DNA from: Gari tellinella
Lineage: Eukaryota; Mollusca; Bivalvia; Cardiida; Psammobiidae
NCBI GenBank assembly: GCA_922989275.2
Contig: OV277862.1
Location: forward strand, 22,115,543 to 22,179,542
Direction of reading: 5' to 3'
Length of the DNA stretch: 64,000 nt
Positions within the stretch are counted from its first letter, which is position 1. Each line of letters begins with the position of its first letter. A program made the position numbers and the translations under genes. Shown here piece after piece: positions 41,470 through 53,851 of this stretch. Below the pieces are notes generated by a model. It had not been told where the DNA came from. It searched no databases and worked only from the letters and a program-made list of their open reading frames with translations.

Positions 41470-44400
41470 ATATGAACAATAGTAGTCTAGAATAAGACGC
41501 CTTGAATAAACGGGCAAAAACTATTTGAATATTTTTTTTTATGTTTTTGATTAGAATTAGGTTGATACGACTAGGAGAGGGTTGTTGGGTTCTCGGAGCG
41601 GTGGCGCAGCGGACAAAGGAGGTACAGATACACAGGACATGCATCACATGCGGTACAGGCCGTTTGAATAATAGTTGCACTATTGAGAGAACCTTTTGGT
41701 TTTAAGAATGAAATCCTGGACTGCTTCAAATATAGTCTGATTGGTATGGTCTGATAGGTTAAGGTCACCGTTGAGCAGTATCTTCGGGTCGGGTCTGCAT
41801 ATTGCTCGTATGGAGGAGATCATGGCGTTTCTTGGGATCCGGTAAAGAGGGCATGAGAGGAGAAAGTGTTCCGTGCTTTCGACGTCACCACAAGCACAAC
41901 AAGGAGAGTCGATGAGATTTTTCTGAAATAAGGTGAGATTCAAACTGCTGCAATTTGTCCGGAGTCGCGTGTGTAGTATCTGAGATCGCCTGTTGCCTGT
42001 ACAAAAGAAAGAGAACTGTTTAGGCAGACTTTGTTTATTGAGAGCATGTTTGAAGGCACCCAGTGAGGGAGACTCGCGAACATTCAATGGTAGAGATTTC
42101 CAATGCCGAATAGCGGAGGGAAGGAAAGAATCTGATGTCTTGTGAGTTTCTAAGGACCCGTCCCGTCTTCTAAATTGTTCACTTGGGCTGGTACCAAGTT
42201 AGAGAGATAGGAGGGAGTTAGGCCGTAGAACATTTTATAAAAGAGTACGAGTTTATGTCTGTTACGTCTGGTTTCTAAGGAGTCCCATTTCGTTTCTCTG
42301 TACAACTCTCGTATTGACACATACTTTGTGGCTCCAGTCACTATTCGGGCTGCTTCATGCTGGATTTTATCAAGTTCTTCTTTCAGGTAGTTTGAGCAAT
42401 TGTCCCATACGACATCAGCGTATTCCAAGATAGGTCGAATGAAGGAGAAGTATATAGTTTCTAGAGAGCGTCTATCAAGAGTGAACTTGAGTTTCCTCAT
42501 GATGTTGATCCGTGCCCAAGCTTTGGATTTGATGTTATGGATGTGAGCATGCCAACTGCCGTCGTTAGAAAATGTGACTCCCAGGTGGCGATGTTGTTGG
42601 ACTTCAGAAATGTCTTGATTAAGCATCGATAGAGAAGGATGGTGAGGTTTATTAACCTTTCGAGAAAGAAGAAGTGTTTCAGTCTTAGAAGGATTGAAAG
42701 AGACAAGCCATTTCTGTGCCCAGTCGGATATCTTAACGATATCTGAATTAAGAATCTCAGAAACAGTGTTGGGGTGCTCCACAATGATATAGAGGCTAGT
42801 GTCGTCGGCAAAGAGGCGAATATTAGAGTGGATCTCGGAAACAATGTCATTAATATAGATAAGGAAGAGAAGGGGGCCAAGAATAGAACCTTGCGGAACT
42901 CCGGCTTTGATATCCGCCCAGTCCGATTTGACACCTGGTATGATGACACGTTGTTTCCTATTTTGCAGATACTGAGAAAACCGAGAGAGAAGAGATCCGT
43001 CGACACCAGCGCTGGTAAGTTTTGCAAGAAGTCCTTTGTGCCAAACACGATCAAACGCTTTACTGAAGTCGAAGAAAACCGCTCGTACCTCTTTCCCTTC
43101 ATCGAGTGCTTTGCAGAAAGCATTGTATAGTAAAGTAAGTTGATTGACAGTAGAGTCACCATGGATGAAGCCAGACTGGAAGGGCCGGTGTGAAAAAAAA
43201 GTGTCGAGAAGAAAGTTATAGACATGCTTGAACACAAGCCTCTCTAAGACCTTGTCGAGATTGCTCAGTAGCGATATTGGACGATAATTATTGACAAGAC
43301 TTTTGTCGCCTTTTTTAAAGACGGCACATACATGTGCTTCTTTCCAACAAGAAGGAACTTGACCAGTTGAAAGAGATTGATTAAATAATTGACAGAGCGG
43401 ATGAGAGAGTTCTTTAGCAAGTTCGTGTAGAATTCTGTTATTGATTTCGTCCGGACCAGATGCTTTACCCAATGGTAGGCTTTTCAAGACAGACTCGACC
43501 TCCTCAGGAAGAAGAACTAGAGCTGAAATGGTAACTGGTGATGGGTTTAAGAAAGGAACGGAGACATTTTTTTTGTTGAGCAGAGTTTGATTAGCAAAGA
43601 AGTTGTTGAGAAGGTTAGCCTTATCTACATCTTCAGAGGCTGATGAGTCATCTTGTATTAGTGTTGGTATCTAAGTTGCTTGTCTGAGTCAGAGATTAAG
43701 TACTTCAAAGTAGACCACCAATCACGAGAGGAGAGAGTGTTATTCAATAGAGTGTGTGTTAATGTTTCGTGATAGTTAGCCTTGGCGTTTCGAACTAAAG
43801 TCACAACTTCGTTGCGTAGTTTCCTGAATAGAACCCAGTGTCTCGGAGAATTACTATTCCGCGCCTTCTTGTATGCTCTCTTTCGGCATCTGATTTTGCT
43901 TTTAATGGCAGAAGTTATCCATCGAGGTTCAGATGGTTTGACAGTGACAGTTTTATTAGGAATAGCAGTTTTTGTAAGAGCATGTATTTTCCCGGTGAGG
44001 AGAGTTGCGTGTTCATCAATGTTGTCACTAGTGAAACTTTCCCAACGAGTTTCCGCGGCCATTTGCTTCAGGAGGTGATAGTCACCTCAGTCATACTGCC
44101 AGATTGTTCGGGTGAAAGATTTGGCTTTAGGTTTGTCGTATTTGAAAAATCCAAAAATGGGCATGTGAAATCTAACATTCTGATTGAGAAAGGGCTCAGA
44201 TACGCCACTGAGGATAAGGTTATGTGCATCTTTAACAAGCATAAGATCAAGAAGAGAAGAAGATGTTTCGGAGAAATGGGTCGCTTCATCGATGATTTGG
44301 ACTAGACCAAGTTGTTGACATATGGAATCTATTTTGCGGGCGCTATTGTGGGTGAGCATATTCAGGTTGAAGTCACCAACAACAATCAAGTCGTCAGTTT

Positions 44401-45240
44401 GCAGGTCGAGGGCAAGATGAATCGAGTTTTCTATCTGGTTGAGGTAGTCAGCATTAGAGCTTGGCGGCCTATAGAATGTACCGATCAGTATACGTGATCT
44501 CTTGAGAAGTAATTCAATCCAGATACATTCAACATCAGGGGACTCGAGCTCGAATCTCCTTTTGTAAACAAAAGAGCTTTTTACATACACACAGACCCCT
44601 CCATAACCGTCTGCAAGATCTTTTCGTTCAGGTGTTGAGAAGGATGGAATTTTCAGATCTTCAGAGGAAATATTATCATTCAGCCAAGTTTCCGAGAAAG
44701 TAAATACATCAAAAGCCAGGAGTTCGCTGGTAAGAATGTCTTATTTCGGCAGGAGACTCTGCACATTGTAGTGTATGACACTAAAGCTGCGTGCAAGATT
44801 GAGGCTGTAGTTGCTTGAGCGAGAAGTGGAGTTTGAGTTATTTAAAGACAGGGGACCAGGGTTTGGATGAATGTCTCCATGAGACAAGAGCAACTGTGAT
44901 AACCACGTGGGGAACGCAATATGAATGAGCACACATAGTGAGATGGTAAATAATGAGAACAACAAAAGAGCACTCAGAGCACCTACAGAGAACCTTACGT
45001 TGCGGTAGAAATTTTCATCCGGATTAAATCGAGTCCGGCCATGGCAATCAATATATGAGAAGTCTGATCTGTCTGAGATACTGATGTACATGGAGTACGT
45101 ATTGATACTTCTCAAAGGAATAGTAATAAACAGAAGATCATGGAAGCATAAAGACAGTATGGGCCTGTACCTATACAGCGGCGTGACGGCTATGAACTCA
45201 GAGACAGGAAGCATGTTTTCGAATCACGAGCTGTGAGACG
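41470..45240 (-). mobile_element. CR1/Jockey-like non-LTR retrotransposon, nearly full length
   Basis: A single-ORF type element on the minus strand: leader with membrane segment and 2A-like motif, endonuclease, reverse transcriptase and a C-terminal Cys/His domain, then about 200 bp of 3' UTR. The exact 5' end and target duplications are not resolved. It sits in the 13-kb CUB intron of the receptor gene, in the same orientation as the gene. Its lesions are few (two stops and two single-base shifts), so it is a relatively recent dead copy. Confidence 0.85.
41680..45214 (-). pseudogene. LINE polyprotein ORF (endonuclease-reverse transcriptase), disrupted
   Basis: Starts at ATG 45214 (in-frame TGA just upstream). 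Residues 76-101 are a hydrophobic helix, 108-121 a 2A-like LLLSHGDIHPNPGP, then the AP-endonuclease domain: HYNVQSLLPK, FSETWL, GTFYRPP, VGDFNLNM, SLLDLML. In-frame stops lie at 44741-44743 and 44087-44089; the second looks like a CGA-to-TGA change. A one-base shift near 43670 leads into a 445-codon reverse transcriptase frame (42150-43487): FFDFSKAFD, GVPQGSILGPLLFLIYINDI and FADD at residues 226-229. Another one-base loss near 42175 separates the last domain (to 41680), with CCACGDVESTEHFLLSCPLY. Thus coding capacity was intact until recently. Confidence 0.9.
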
Positions 45241-46247
45241 AAAAGTGGTAACCGCACGCCGCGAAAGTGCTGCAGTGTTCCATGTATCCGCACCACGAAT
45301 TCCCTGCCTGTGCCACGCTCCAACAACCCAACACCTAAAACAAGGGACCCAAGGATAAAAAAGCGTCTCATTGTTAGACATACAAGTATGATATATATGG
45401 TCAAGGGATACTCATGTGTACAGTAAAACTTTTAGGTAGTTGGAATCATAAGGTTCAGAATACTTAATCAAAAGGCAACACTTCAGATTAGCGACAGTTT
45501 GATCCCACGTTAAAGATCCATTATGTATTGTAATACGAAAGTATTAGTTACATGTAGATAAAGTTAAATCTAGTTGGTTTTGACTGCATTCCGCAAATAA
45601 TCTATTTAGAAAATAAGTATAGTAATACGATAGCATATAGTAATATTTAAGTATACAGTTAAAATCTCGTTAAGATTGTCTGCGTATTGCTGAATATGCT
45701 CAGCAATCAGCAAACACTATTACATGCATGGCTGAATTAAGGATCAATAAAATGGGATCCATATAGGTGAAATGTGGCTTTGCTTTCTGTTGAATTTAGA
45801 GAAATTCACATTACGTGATAAGGGAACAAAATATGCAGGTCACATGTAAAACGGCATTTTCATGGTAGTAAACAGTGTTGAAAAAGTCAGTATAAATGCA
45901 ATTGTTCAACTGTTATGCATGTACATGAAATAACAATGACAATTCACATCCAACTGCCACATCGGAATGGTGCCGTTTTTGTTTAGGGATAATAATATAG
46001 GCAAACACTATGGGTATAACCGGGTGCGAAACCGGTGCCAAGCCAATGCAAACATTCAGCACATCAATAGAACATGGATAGTTAAACAATTGTCTTGCAG
46101 GATAAAGCACTCTATGGTAGTAAAATGCATTCAAAGTGATTAAGTAATGGATACACGAACTGAAACGTAGACATTAAATCAAAGTACATGTGTGGTTTAC
46201 ATGATATTTGTGGGTACTATGTGACAAGATGACAGGTAAACAACATA
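45241..46247. other. Interval without recognised gene
   Basis: 45241-45420 may be the 5' UTR of the LINE (overlapping short frames only). 45421-46247 shows no repeat or coding signal that I recognise. Confidence 0.4.
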
Positions 46248-46660
46248 ACAAGAGGGCCATGGCCCTAAATTCGCTCACCTGAGGACATTGAAGTTTGTAC
46301 CTAAGTTGACTGGGCAAGACAACATTTTAATATAGCTATAAATGGAGTTATCTTCCGGACAAGAAAACATGACAAAAGTGAATTTTGTTGCCAAGCTTAT
46401 GACCCTTATCCATGACACATCCTCTTATCAAGCTATTTCCAGTTCCGGTAAATGATAATTATTTCACTAGCGTCAGAAGAACTGGAGTTATTTTCCTGAC
46501 AATAAAATATGACAAAGGGGAAAAACAAAATATTGCTGCCCTTGTGCATGGCATTTTCTCTCATCAGTTTCTTTCCATACGTAAAATTTCATTACAATAG
46601 CATCAGTAGAACTGGAGTTGTCTTCCGGACAAGAAAATATCACAAAGGGAAATAACTCCA
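46248..46660 (+). repeat. Family D element, cut by family C
   Basis: Left end aacaagagggccatggccct aaattcgctcacctgaggac and about 380 bp of core collinear with 7268 and 19976. It stops at gggaaataactcca, where a family C left end begins, the same point as the junction at 3538. Confidence 0.85.
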
Positions 46661-47545
46661 AACAAGAGCACCATAGGGCATATTTCGCTCACCTGAGAAT
46701 AGCTGAAAAAATGGAGATAATGATTTATGTCCAGGAATGACCTAGATATGCAACAGACCTGAACAATTTAAACAAAATATGTAAAGAATATTTAAAAGTG
46801 TCACCATACCGAATATAAAAGCTCTGGCCATATTAGTGTCAGAGAATAAGACGTTTGAAATTTTCTCTAAATAACTCTATGTAAAACTGTGACCCCCGGG
46901 GAGGGGCCAATTTTGACCCCAGGGGCATAATTTGAACAAACTTGATAGAGGACCTGTAGGCGATGCTATGTGCCAAATATCTAAGCTCTGGCCCTTGTAG
47001 TTTCAGATAAGATTTTTAAAGTTTTCATTGAAAAAAATCTATTTTTAGCTCCTGTGACCTAGTTATGCAACCGACCAGAACCATTTGAAATATTTGGGTA
47101 AAGGACATCTAGAAGGGTCACCATGCCAAATATCTAAGCTTTGGCCACATTATTTTCAGAGAAGAAGACGTTTGAAAATTTCACAATATAACTCTATGTA
47201 AAACTGTGACCCCCAGGGTGGGGCCAATTTTGACCCCAGGGGCATAATTTGAACAAACTTGATAGAGGACCTGTAGGCGATGGTTTGTGCCAAATATCTA
47301 AGCTCTGGCCCTTGCAGTTTTTGACAAGAAGGTTTTTTAAGATTTCCTTATTTTTAAAAAATCTTCTTTGTCAAAAACTGCAAGATTTCCTTATTTTTTC
47401 ACTTTGGTTGCCATGGCAACCAGAGTTCTGCATTGTTTTTTATTCTTTGAACAAATTTGAAAGAGCTTGACCCAAGGAACATTTCTGTAAAGTTTGGTTG
47501 AATTCTGTCAAGCGGGATAGGAGGAGATGTCATTTGAAGTAGGAT
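46661..47545 (+). repeat. Family C element, right end missing
   Basis: Left end aacaagagcaccatagggca tatttcgctcacctgag, core repeats, and the right block up to gcgggataggaggagatgtcatttg, then lost. A local inverted duplication at about 47318-47385 (gtttttgacaagaaggtttt / aaaatcttctttgtcaaaaa) repeats part of the unit in reverse. Confidence 0.8.
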
Positions 47546-47580
47546 CCACGCTTTTTGAAACTGATAAGTAAAATTCCTGT

Positions 47581-48968
47581 AAACAAGAGCCCCATGGGGC
47601 ATATTTCGCTCACCTGAGAATAACTGACAAAATGGAGATAATTATTTATGTCCAGGAAGGGGTCATTTTTTACCCGAGGGGCATAATTTGAACAATCTTG
47701 TAAGAGGACCTGTAGATGATGCTAATTGTGCCAAATATCTAAGATCAGGGTAGTAGGGTTTTAGACAAGAAGATTTTTGTAAGTTTCCATTGGAAAAAGA
47801 AATCTATTTTTAGCTCCTGTGACCTACATATGCAACAGACTGAAACCAGTTGAACAAAATAGGTAAAGGATATCTAGAAGTGTCACTAGGCTGACTATCA
47901 AAGCTCTGGCCATATTAGTTTCAGAGAAGAAGACGTTTGAAAATTTCGCTATATAACTCTATGTAAAACTGTGACCCCCGGGCGGGGCCAATTTTGACCC
48001 CAGGGGCATAATTTGAACAAACTTGATAGAGGACCTGTAGGCGATGCTGTTTTAAATATCTAAGCTATGGCCCTTGTAGTTTCAGAGAAAAAAATCTATA
48101 TTTAGCTCCTGTGACCTAGTTATGCAACCGACCAGAACCATTTGAACAATTTTGGTATAGGACATCTAGAAGTGTCACCATGCTGAATATCAAAGCTCTG
48201 GCCATATTAGTTTCAGAGAAGAAGACGTTTGAAAATTTCACTATATAACTCTATGTAAAACTGTGACCCCCGGGGCGGGGCCAATTTTGATCCCAGGGGC
48301 ATATTTTAAACAAACTTGATAGAGGACCTGTAGGCGATGCTATGTGCCAAATATCTAAGCTCCAAATATCTAAGCTCTGGCCCTTGCAGTTTCAGAGAAG
48401 ATTTATTAAGTTTTCATTGAAAAAAATCTACTTTTAGCTCCTGTGACCTAGTTATGCAACGGACCAGAACCATTTGAACAATTTTGGTATAGGACATCTA
48501 GAAGTGTCACCATGCCAAATATCAAGGCTCTGGCCACATTAGTTTCAGAGAAGAAGACGTTTGAAAATTTCACAATATAACTCTATGTAAAACTGTGACC
48601 CCCGGGACGGGGTCAATTTTGACCCCAGGGGCATAATTTGAACAAACTTGATAGAGGACCTGTAGATGATGCTATGTGCCACATATCTAAGCTCTGACCA
48701 TTGCAGTTTCTGACAAGAAGATTTTTTAAGATTTCCTTATTTTTTCACTTGGTTGCCATGGCAACCAGAGTTCTGCATTGTTTTCAATTCTTTGAACAAA
48801 TTTGAAAGAGCTTGACCCAAGGAACATTTCTGTAAAGTTTGGTTGAATTCTGTCAAGTGGTATAGGAGGAGATGTCATCTGAAGCAATTGTTAACGACGA
48901 CGCACGACGCCGGACACAGGGCCATCCCAATAGCTCACCTTGAGCCTTTGGCTCAGGTGAGCTAAAAA
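47581..48968 (+). repeat. Family C element, complete
   Basis: Left end aaacaagagccccatggggc atatttcgctcacctgag; three to four core repeats; ggttgccatggcaaccagag block; acgacgcacgacgccggaca and agctcaccttgagcctttgg ctcaggtgagctaaaa. Confidence 0.88.
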
Positions 48969-49052
48969 GCAGGACAAATATAACAACCTGTAAACAGACG
49001 ACATTTTAATAAGAAATAGTTCCCAGTGTCAAACTGTCAAATAAAGAAAACA

Positions 49053-50235
49053 TCACGTCATATAGGTTTCGTTCTTTTGCTGCTGTTTTGTCCCTTTTTC
49101 AAGCTTAATCTGCTTAATGACTTCACATTTCTTCTTTCTTTCTTTTTTTTCCTTTAATAATTGGTATTTCTTTTCCTTTTCCTCTCTTTTTGTTCTTAAA
49201 ATTTCGTCGCTCGTAAGAAGCCTATGTGAGGTGATATTGACTTTCTTTTGCACTGGTGGTGACAGACTCGACTCATCTGCAAATAGCGACTCTAGCTCTG
49301 AGTTCCACAAAGTGGACCAATTCTCACTATCCAGGCAGAAATCATACGCTGAAGTGGTCCAAAGACTGTCCTATCTAGGGGGCAAAGATAATGTGTGGTG
49401 TGAGGCGGGAAGGTAAAAACTAAGATGTTGGCTGAAGCCGCCTCAAGAAGTCCCAATGTTTCATGCGAACGGTGGTTGTCCATGATGAGGACCTGTGGTC
49501 TGGCATTGCCACAGTTCGTAAGGAATACTTCCTGGAACCATGTCACACCCAGGTCATCATTCATCCACACATTTTTTTGAAATCCCCAAAGAGCCCCTTC
49601 TGGTCCCTCGTGGGTATTGTAACTTCTTAAGCTTTTTTTAGTCTTTCCTTTAACAATAATGATTGGCGGCATCTTCTGTCCAGCAGCGTTTATGCAGGGT
49701 AGTAATGTAACCGTCTCACGGCTGTTGGACGTCCGACCAGGCACAACCTTACTGTCTTTCCTGGCGATGACACCTGAAGGTGAATGCTGTAAGCTCATGC
49801 TTGTTTCATCCATATTCCAGATGCTGGCTGGCTTGAGGTGCTGTACGATCCCATGTAAGTCTGTAAAATAGGATCCGACAACAGTTGGATTCATCCCACG
49901 GGATCGCACAGTCGATAGCTTGTCTGGCTTCCTTAGAGTAAGTCCCAGATGCCTTTTTCTAAGTCCCGACCACCATGCCATTCCAGGAATGCCACACCTG
50001 AATCTATTTCTAATCCCCGCCTTCCTGCAGAGCTGCCCAGCCCTTGCCGTCAGCTGTTTTTAAGAGATCCCGAAACCTTGCTAAGACAGGGAAACGGCCT
50101 TTTCGACCATCTTCTTCTCTAACTCTAGCGGAATAGTTGGTGACTTTCCGGGCCTTGCCTCAGCAGCGACATGACTGGCAATATTGTCACCAAGCATTGG
50201 TTTCTCACGATGTGTCCCTGTTTTACGGCATCAAC
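49053..50235 (-). pseudogene. pogo/Tigger-type DDE transposase, decayed
   Basis: The main frame (49292-49981) encodes the DDE_1 catalytic core: PTVVGSYFTDLHG, WNMDET (first Asp), a CINAAGQKMPPIIIVKGKTK stretch, VLIMDNHRSH (second Asp), and PPHTTHYLCPLD (third Asp, 34 residues later). Upstream to about 50235 other frames give pieces of the N-terminal part (a KPMLGDNIASHVAAEAR segment), with stops. Downstream, a shifted frame (49053-49310) gives a Lys/Glu-rich C-terminus. All three catalytic Asp remain but the gene is broken. Such proteins cut and paste at TA sites. No terminal inverted repeats were located. Confidence 0.85.
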
Positions 50236-50299
50236 TAGATTCAACATATTCTCAATCGGGTAAACGCTGTGGAGTCCTTTGGATTTTCATGGCATTTCA

Positions 50300-50759
50300 G
50301 CTATATTTTTAGTTAAGGCGAACAATGAAAAAGAGCTTCTATCTGTTATAAGGTTAAACAAGCATTTTAAAGGGTTAAACAGGTGTTTGTGAGCCACCAT
50401 GCACAGGGATGTGGCCATGACCTCTAAATAACCCTGACCTTTGTCTAATATGACCGGAGTTCCACTCGGCTCCAGGGTTGAGTGTCCATACTTTATACAG
50501 ATAGACAGACATACCAGTTTTGGACAAACAAGTCAACAAACACACAGACAGAGAGACGGGCAGACAGACGGACAGTAAAATATAATTTGTCCCCGATTTT
50601 GATCTCGATGCATAACATACGAAAAGAGGAATGAATTCTGCCTTGCGTTTAAACATACGTAAACATGAAGATACATACATGCATGAACCAGGTATTACAA
50701 ACTTACAACACAGTAACGAAAGAAACAAAATGCAATTATTGACATATTGATTCAATTTA
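50300..50759. other. Interval without recognised gene
   Basis: Contains a cagacaga/cggacag-rich part at 50490-50575, perhaps the end of an interspersed element. Otherwise nothing recognised. Confidence 0.35.
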
Positions 50760-51430
50760 GAGAGAATTTATTTGCACTGATTCACTAGAGCTACAAGCTC
50801 CTCGTAAAGCTGTCCATGGTCACTGTCATTTGTAGATTTGTTTTACTATCTGCAGACTCATCTCACAAAACCGTTCCTGTATCAACATATCTATTATTAT
50901 TACACCTCGCTTTGAGTTACAATGTTAAATTCCCATAGACCTACAGTTAACATTTTGCATGTCTTTTACATCTATCCAAAATATACTGTCACTCTTTATG
51001 ATATTCTTTTTGTGACGTCACTCTAAAGGACATTACTTTTTTCCTCCGTCCGAAAACGTACTGTCAGCATTGACATGACTTTCGCTATTGGATACATTGG
51101 AACGTTTTAAAGAGTGGTAACTTCTGAGCAACTTTTGGCATTTTCTGTACAGGTTGCTTCCTTTTGTCCAATCCTTAACGATTTGCCACCATTTCGGAAG
51201 CGGATATTTGCCACCTAGACAATGTAAAGACGCTGTTTCTTCAATTTACTTATCATAACGTTCTTCTTTGTTTCTTGTAATATAATTATAAACAATGTGA
51301 CGTCGTAAGACGGCGACGTCATTTCCCGCGTTATGTACATGTCCGCGCTAAATTTGTATTCACAACACATTTTATAAAAGACGAATAAAACGATTCCAAA
51401 GCCAGGGTTGATAAGCTCGGTGTAATAAAA

Positions 51431-51572
51431 TAAATATTAGATGTCAGTTTGCGTGACATTCAAATTGTCAACCCTCGAAAACAAGAATGTCACCCTCGGC
51501 TACGCCTCGGGGTGACATGCTGTTTTTCGGGTTGACAATTTGAATGTCACGCAAACTGCCATCTAATATTTA
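51431..51572 (+). repeat. 142-bp foldback with ~45-bp arms
   Basis: taaatattagatgtcagttt gcgtgacattcaaattgtca accc pairs with gggttgacaatttgaatgtc acgcaaactgccatctaata ttta (one mismatch). The centre (atgtcaccctcggctacgcctcggggtgacat) is a second, inner hairpin. Confidence 0.9.
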
Positions 51573-51858
51573 TATAATGTACATTAGAAATGCAGGTAGC
51601 GCATTGCCATTTCATAAGACTTTAAGTACAGCGGAATGAGACAGTCCTCGTCAAACAGACATTCGTCTTGAAGCTTCTGGCTCATTAAATGCCACAAGTA
51701 TAAGGATAGGGTTTTGTTCATTTCACCGTTCTCACGTCTTCTTAGACTGAACAGAACAGACATAGTGTGCTGGATATAAAGTTAAGTGAAAACATAATGT
51801 TTATAAGATCTATAAAAATACTCGAAGATTAGATACAGAATTAATATACTACATGATT

Positions 51859-51861
51859 TCT

Positions 51862-51892
<31 letters not shown>

Positions 51893-52125
51893 GGATAGAG
51901 ACAGAGAGGGAAAGAGACAGACAGACAGAGACAGACAAACAGAAAGACAGACAGAGACAGATCGAAAGACTTACATAGGCCTACATAAACATCTATAGTA
52001 TATGTATGAGAAAGAGAAGAGGGAGAGACAAAAGGAATGAGACAGTCAGATAGACAGATGAAGAGAGATAGAGAGTGGTGTGTGTGTGTGTGTTTAGAGA
52101 GAGAGACAGAAAGAGAGAGGGGGAA
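51859..52125 (+). repeat. Purine-rich microsatellite region (ga, caga, gt)
   Basis: gagagagagagagacagaca, cagacagacagagacagaca, then (tg)n at about 52078-52092 and gagagagagacagaaagaga. Low-complexity; no function implied. Confidence 0.9.
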
Positions 52126-52900
52126 TTCAGATAAAATTAAGAATTGGGTTTATGTCTTTATCTCTTTGTTTTCAATGTTCATATCAATTTTAATTTTCAA
52201 CCATTCTTTATTCTAGTTTACAGTCTTTCTATCTAATTCAATGTTCAGTCTATCTAAATAAACCTTGATGCTATTCATATTCAACTCCGCCCATCGATTG
52301 TGACGTCATTTTGCCTCACTTGTCACGTGTCCGATTGTACCGGGCTCATTGTTTGGGAGGGGTGGGTACGATCGGACACTTTGATTTTTGTTTTCTTCAG
52401 GAAATATAAATGAAAGAAAACATGTATATTCATTTCTTCTATTTAATTCAACATTTCTCTAAGCAAAGGATTCTGTTAAAATGTCTTCTGTGAATCCGGT
52501 TTTTGTATTAACTTGTCAACCAGGAGCCTTCTAAATTTCGACTTTATAATCTGGGTTTTGAATTTCGCGCCAAAAATTAACCGGTGACGTATTGGCGAGT
52601 TTCAAACAAACAAACAAACAATGAAAGAACCTCATTCATTTGAATTCATGGTCTGACGTAACCGGTGTAACAGAAGCTGTTATTGATTTTCTTAACTGTC
52701 CAAGCGTACCGTTCAGTCCAAACGTACCGGACTTGACCATTGTGCTGGAAGCATAATGTGCGCTTGTATGTGTTATAACTTTGCATATTCTCTTTCAGCA
52801 CTCGTGTTAACATATATTTTTCTCCGTATCGAATTATAGATATGGGTAAGTAACTGGCCCCCATATCTTGTCACTTTCCTACGTGTAGACGAAAAAGATG

Positions 52901-53499
52901 AAGTAATCCAATTGTTGTGTCATTAACATAACCGGGTCTGATTATTTCGACTTGTTTGATTGGATGTTTAAAAGAATAAATAATAATTTGATAACTCTCA
53001 ACTGCTGAAGCAGGAGATTAGTAAACTGAATCTCAATGATTTAAAAATTAGAGGTCAGTAATACTAAAACGGAATAATAATTCCTTAATATTAATAACAA
53101 CACAAGTAGAATGAGCATATATGACAGCCCACGTGATAATCAAACTGTACAGGATGTTTGGTACCTTGGAAATTTAAGAGAATACACCGCATATGCGCTA
53201 ACAAATAGTTTAATCGCTGCCTATTTTTCTTTTCTTTTTTTTCGCTAAAAGATGTGACATAGATCGTAAATTGTATTCCAAGATAAATATTGGTAAAAGG
53301 TAAACAATAACCAGTGTATGAATATCGAATGTGACCGCATACATGTATTATGGCAACGCATTTCCATATGGCACTGAATATAAATTTCAATGGCAAACCA
53401 GGGTAATATTTAAAACGAATTTCGTACTATCAATAGAGCAAATAATATTTAGAGCGAAGTAAATCCTCAAGTCCCATAGAATTTGTTATAACCGAGTTT
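52901..53499. other. Intron sequence without recognised features
   Basis: AT-rich; the minus-strand open frame at 53091-53396 shows no recognisable domain. Confidence 0.4.
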
Positions 53500-53740
53500 T
53501 ACTGTAACCTGTTTCTAGTTTTAAAAACAGATGACCACTTAAAGCTGGTTGAAAGTAAAGCAGATTGTGTCTTTACTTAAGGCACATTCTGCTGTACTTT
53601 CAGCCTGTTTTAAGTTATAATATGCTAGAATATAGTATAAATTTTTATGGTACATATATTCAACTGTACAAAATGGAACCATTTTCTTCATTGAAAGAGT
53701 AAATTAAAGGCATAAAGCGGCATATTTACAGGGGATGGGT
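53500..53740 (+). mobile_element. M1 miniature element
   Basis: From tactgtaacctgtttctagt, through aagtaaagcagattgtgtct / aaggcacattctgctgtactttc, to ggcatatttacaggggatgg gttta. It lies about 110 bp beyond the donor of the first CUB exon. Confidence 0.8.
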
Positions 53741-53851
53741 TTAGCCAACTGTGTGAGTTATGAAAGTTCTACTGTACATATATAACACACAATCAAACAT
53801 AACAAATCCATGAACTGAAGCATTGACTCTCATGCTGGAGTTTTCTCTTAC

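Larger units (their letters stand above)
50760..52900. promoter_or_regulatory. Repeat-poor intron interval with CRE-like sites
   Basis: The longest stretch of the window with few recognised mobile elements. Two perfect TGACGTCA octamers (51013-51020, 52301-52308) and two 7-of-8 matches close together (51299-51306, 51315-51322) lie here, plus tcacgtg (about 52324). They could bind CREB/ATF and bZIP/bHLH factors. It is inside the large CUB intron and might be an enhancer or the promoter of an unseen transcript; no exon is recognised. Confidence 0.3.

Noticed and set aside
41580..41610. ggttctcggagcggtggcgcagcggac as a tRNA-like or box A motif
   Set aside because: There is no matching B box or cloverleaf at the right spacing; it lies in the LINE 3' UTR.
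42497..43237. 246-codon minus-strand frame and 118-155-codon plus-strand frames overlapping the LINE
   Set aside because: They are shadow frames of the reverse transcriptase and endonuclease coding sequence, with no recognisable domains.
52646..53396. Short minus-strand frames upstream of the CUB exon as further LRP12 exons
   Set aside because: No cysteine pattern of CUB or LDLa modules and no phase-compatible splice sites; they lie on the wrong side of the 53852 donor for the required domain order.
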